A stretch of DNA of 64,000 nucleotides from Bradyrhizobium barranii subsp. apii. GTDB taxonomy: Bacteria; Pseudomonadota; Alphaproteobacteria; Rhizobiales; Xanthobacteraceae. Of the stretch, positions 62,214 through 64,000 are shown in pieces. The notes below the pieces were generated by a model, which saw only the letters and a program-made list of their open reading frames with translations, was not told the origin of the DNA and made no database searches. The DNA is taken from NCBI RefSeq assembly GCF_011516635.5, contig NZ_CP096255.1:8815501-8879500 (forward strand), given 5' to 3'. How positions within the stretch are numbered: the stretch's first letter is position 1; each line of letters starts with the position of its first letter. Both the position numbers and the translations under genes were made by a program.

Positions 62214-64000
62214 ATGGCGATCCGTCTGGGTGCTGGCCGTGTCCTTGGCCGTCTCAAGCCTCGTTTCAAGATGCCAAGGTGGGGCGTGCGCGGCAGCCTG
62301 TTCGCCGCCTTCGCATTGATCGCGGGCATGGGCCTCGTGATCGCAGCCGGCGCCGGCTTCGTCTTCAATCACCTCGGCGCGACCATGATGGATCTGAGCG
62401 GCCGCGACATCCCGCGCCTCTCCGCCAGCCTGCAGCTTGCCTCGCAAAGCGCGACGCTCGCCGCGCAAGGCCCGGGCCTGCTGGCATCGCCCTCCGACGA
62501 GGCGCTGAAGGAACGCACCAAGAGCGTGAAGGACATCCAGCAGCTCGCCATGGCCAAGCTCGGCGAGATCATCGAGCTCGGCGCCGACAAGCAGGTCGCA
62601 ACCGCGCTGCGCGACACCGCCAAGAGCATCGACGAGGCGACCCAGAGCCTGGTGTCGGCCGCGCGCGAGCGGCTCGAGACCGGCGCGCTGCATGACAAGC
62701 AGTATGAGGCGCTGCGCAAGGCCCAGCTCACCTTCGTCGGCGCGGCCGGTCCTGCGATGCTGGACGCACAGACGCGCCTGAACGCGATCCTCGGCGCGGC
62801 GGAAGTTTCCGCCGATGATGCGACTGAGGCTGCCCGCTCCGTCTCCCAGGTCGCGACAATCTCCGCCAACGGCAATCTGATGGCCGCCGACATGATGGCG
62901 GCGCTGTCGGCCAACAACAGCGACACGCTGGAAGCGATCGAGAAGGAGTTCAAGGCGACGCGCGACCGCGTCAAGTCGAACCTCGAGGACCTCCCGAACA
63001 TGCCCTCGATGCAGACGGTGCGCGACGCCGTGCAGAAGCTGTTCGCCTTCGGCGAGGGCAAGACCGGCGTGTTCAAGATCCGCCAGAAGGAGCTCGACGC
63101 CATCGACTACGGCCAGACCATTCTGGACGAGACCCGCAAGCTCAATGTCGGTCTCGGCATCAGCGTGCAGCAGCTCGTCGACGGCGTGCAGAAGGAGACC
63201 AACGCGTCGACCTTCCAGGCGCGCCAGGAGATCTCGCTCGCCACCACCGCGATGCTGGCGCTGGGCGCGCTGATGTTGGTTGGCTCGGCGCTGTTCGTCT
63301 GGCTCTATGTCGGCCGCAACATCCTGCGGCGGATCGGCGCGCTGCATCAGTCGATGCAGCTGCTCGCGAATGGCGACCTCGAGACCGAGATCTACCGCTC
63401 GAAGCACCACAACGACGAAATCTCGGTGATGGCGAACACGCTGCAGGTGTTCCGCGAAAGCATGATCGAGGCCCGCGCGATGTCGAGCGAGCAGGACAAG
63501 GACCGTGTCGCCAAGGCCGAGCGTGCCGCGCGCATGGAAGCGAAGATCGCCGAGTTCGAGCGCGCGGTACGCAACGCGCTCGACAATCTCGCGCAATCGG
63601 CCAATTCGATGCAGTCCACCGCGCAGAGCATGTCGAACACCGCCGACCAGTCCAACGCGCTAGTGAACGCGGTTGCCTCCGCCGCGGAGGAAACCTCGGT
63701 CAACGTGCAGACCGTGTCATCAGGCACCGAGCAGCTGTCGTCCTCGATCGAGGAGATCAGCAAGCAGGTCGTCACCTCGGCCGCGATCGCCAGGAAGGCG
63801 GTCGACGAGGCCGGCGCCACCGACACCACGGTGCAGAGCCTTGCCGACAGCGCGAGCCGCATCAGCGTCGTGGTCGACCTGATCCAGACCATCGCCTCGC
63901 AAACCAACCTGCTCGCACTCAACGCCACCATCGAGGCGGCGCGCGCGGGCGAAGCCGGCCGCGGCTTCGCAGTGGTCGCCTCCGAGGTGAAGAGCCTCGC
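62214..64000 (+). CDS. Methyl-accepting chemotaxis protein (3' end outside window)
   Basis: Receptor of which about 595 residues are visible. First membrane segment at about 28-52, a large helical sensor region (about 55-340), second membrane segment at about 345-367, HAMP domain (about 368-425; ILRRIGALHQSMQLLANGD) and the signalling region, whose hairpin tip begins IASQTNLLALNATIEAARAG and GEAGRGFAVVASEVKSLA. GGGGGAATTTCG precedes the ATG at 62214. It transmits to CheA/CheW; the ligand is unknown. The stop lies beyond the right edge. Confidence 0.94.
   Translation, partial: MAIRLGAGRVLGRLKPRFKMPRWGVRGSLFAAFALIAGMGLVIAAGAGFVFNHLGATMMDLSGRDIPRLSASLQLASQSATLAAQGPGLLASPSDEALKERTKSVKDIQQLAMAKLGEIIELGADKQVATALRDTAKSIDEATQSLVSAARERLETGALHDKQYEALRKAQLTFVGAAGPAMLDAQTRLNAILGAAEVSADDATEAARSVSQVATISANGNLMAADMMAALSANNSDTLEAIEKEFKATRDRVKSNLEDLPNMPSMQTVRDAVQKLFAFGEGKTGVFKIRQKELDAIDYGQTILDETRKLNVGLGISVQQLVDGVQKETNASTFQARQEISLATTAMLALGALMLVGSALFVWLYVGRNILRRIGALHQSMQLLANGDLETEIYRSKHHNDEISVMANTLQVFRESMIEARAMSSEQDKDRVAKAERAARMEAKIAEFERAVRNALDNLAQSANSMQSTAQSMSNTADQSNALVNAVASAAEETSVNVQTVSSGTEQLSSSIEEISKQVVTSAAIARKAVDEAGATDTTVQSLADSASRISVVVDLIQTIASQTNLLALNATIEAARAGEAGRGFAVVASEVKSL

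Overview
The window is GC-rich alphaproteobacterial DNA with dense genes, many four-base start/stop overlaps and several families of palindromic intergenic repeats. Gene content (many ABC importers, a two-component type I secretion pair with a FecR-domain giant adhesin, an Omp25/RopB-like porin, MddA) points to Bradyrhizobium or a close relative. This assignment is by recognition of protein families, not by a database search. No rRNA, tRNA or CRISPR array was seen.

Layout. 1-3007 (-): type I secretion adaptor (cut by the left edge) and its ABC ATPase. 3268-3537 (-): GlsB/YeaQ-type small membrane protein. 3901-11250 (-): a tightly coupled peptide-type ABC importer operon (SBP, two permeases, OppF-like ATPase, small DUF4089-like protein, amidase, OppD-like ATPase). 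A paralogous substrate-binding protein is transcribed divergently (11451-13046). 13423-22665 (-): a CHASE2-adenylate cyclase downstream of a 2287-residue type I-secreted FecR/beta-helix adhesin. An IS5-family element (about 22669-23583) sits directly at the adhesin 5' end, followed by a lower-GC remnant, a LapG-like transglutaminase-type protease (24129) and a LprI-like lipoprotein-type secreted protein. 26247-33036 (-): a complete branched-chain-type (Liv) importer operon with an embedded acyl-CoA synthetase. 33209-35571 (+): ABC-2 exporter pair. 35664-42416: scattered enzymes (metallo-beta-lactamase fold, amidohydrolase, cupin, M29 aminopeptidase, fumarase/adenylosuccinate lyase superfamily). 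42887-47741: two paralogous winged-helix/TolB-like/TPR regulators flanking a GFA protein and the methanethiol methyltransferase MddA; the second regulator is frameshifted. 47798-50070 (-): an acyl-CoA dehydrogenase-fold enzyme with nitroalkane-oxidase active-site residues, behind an AraC regulator. 50264-52420 (-): DUF2147, DUF3313-like lipoprotein, TetR. 52636-57771 (+): a second peptide importer operon that carries two separate lesions. 57790-61097: small secreted paralogues, small conserved proteins, a damaged AEC transporter, and a small HTH protein. 61322-end: outer-membrane beta-barrel and a chemotaxis receptor cut by the right edge.

The most interesting reading is that 13.4-24.9 kb could hold a Lap-like adhesion module: giant type I-secreted adhesin, periplasmic LapG-like protease with conserved Cys/His/Asp and calcium residues, a membrane cyclase, and (20 kb away) a type I transporter. 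An IS has landed between adhesin and protease. Other strong observations are the P-loop deletion in a fused DppD-DppF ATPase, an amidase with a tiny partner subunit inside an importer operon, the mddA/regulator pair with a 22-base tandem repeat, and a nitroalkane oxidase-like active site.
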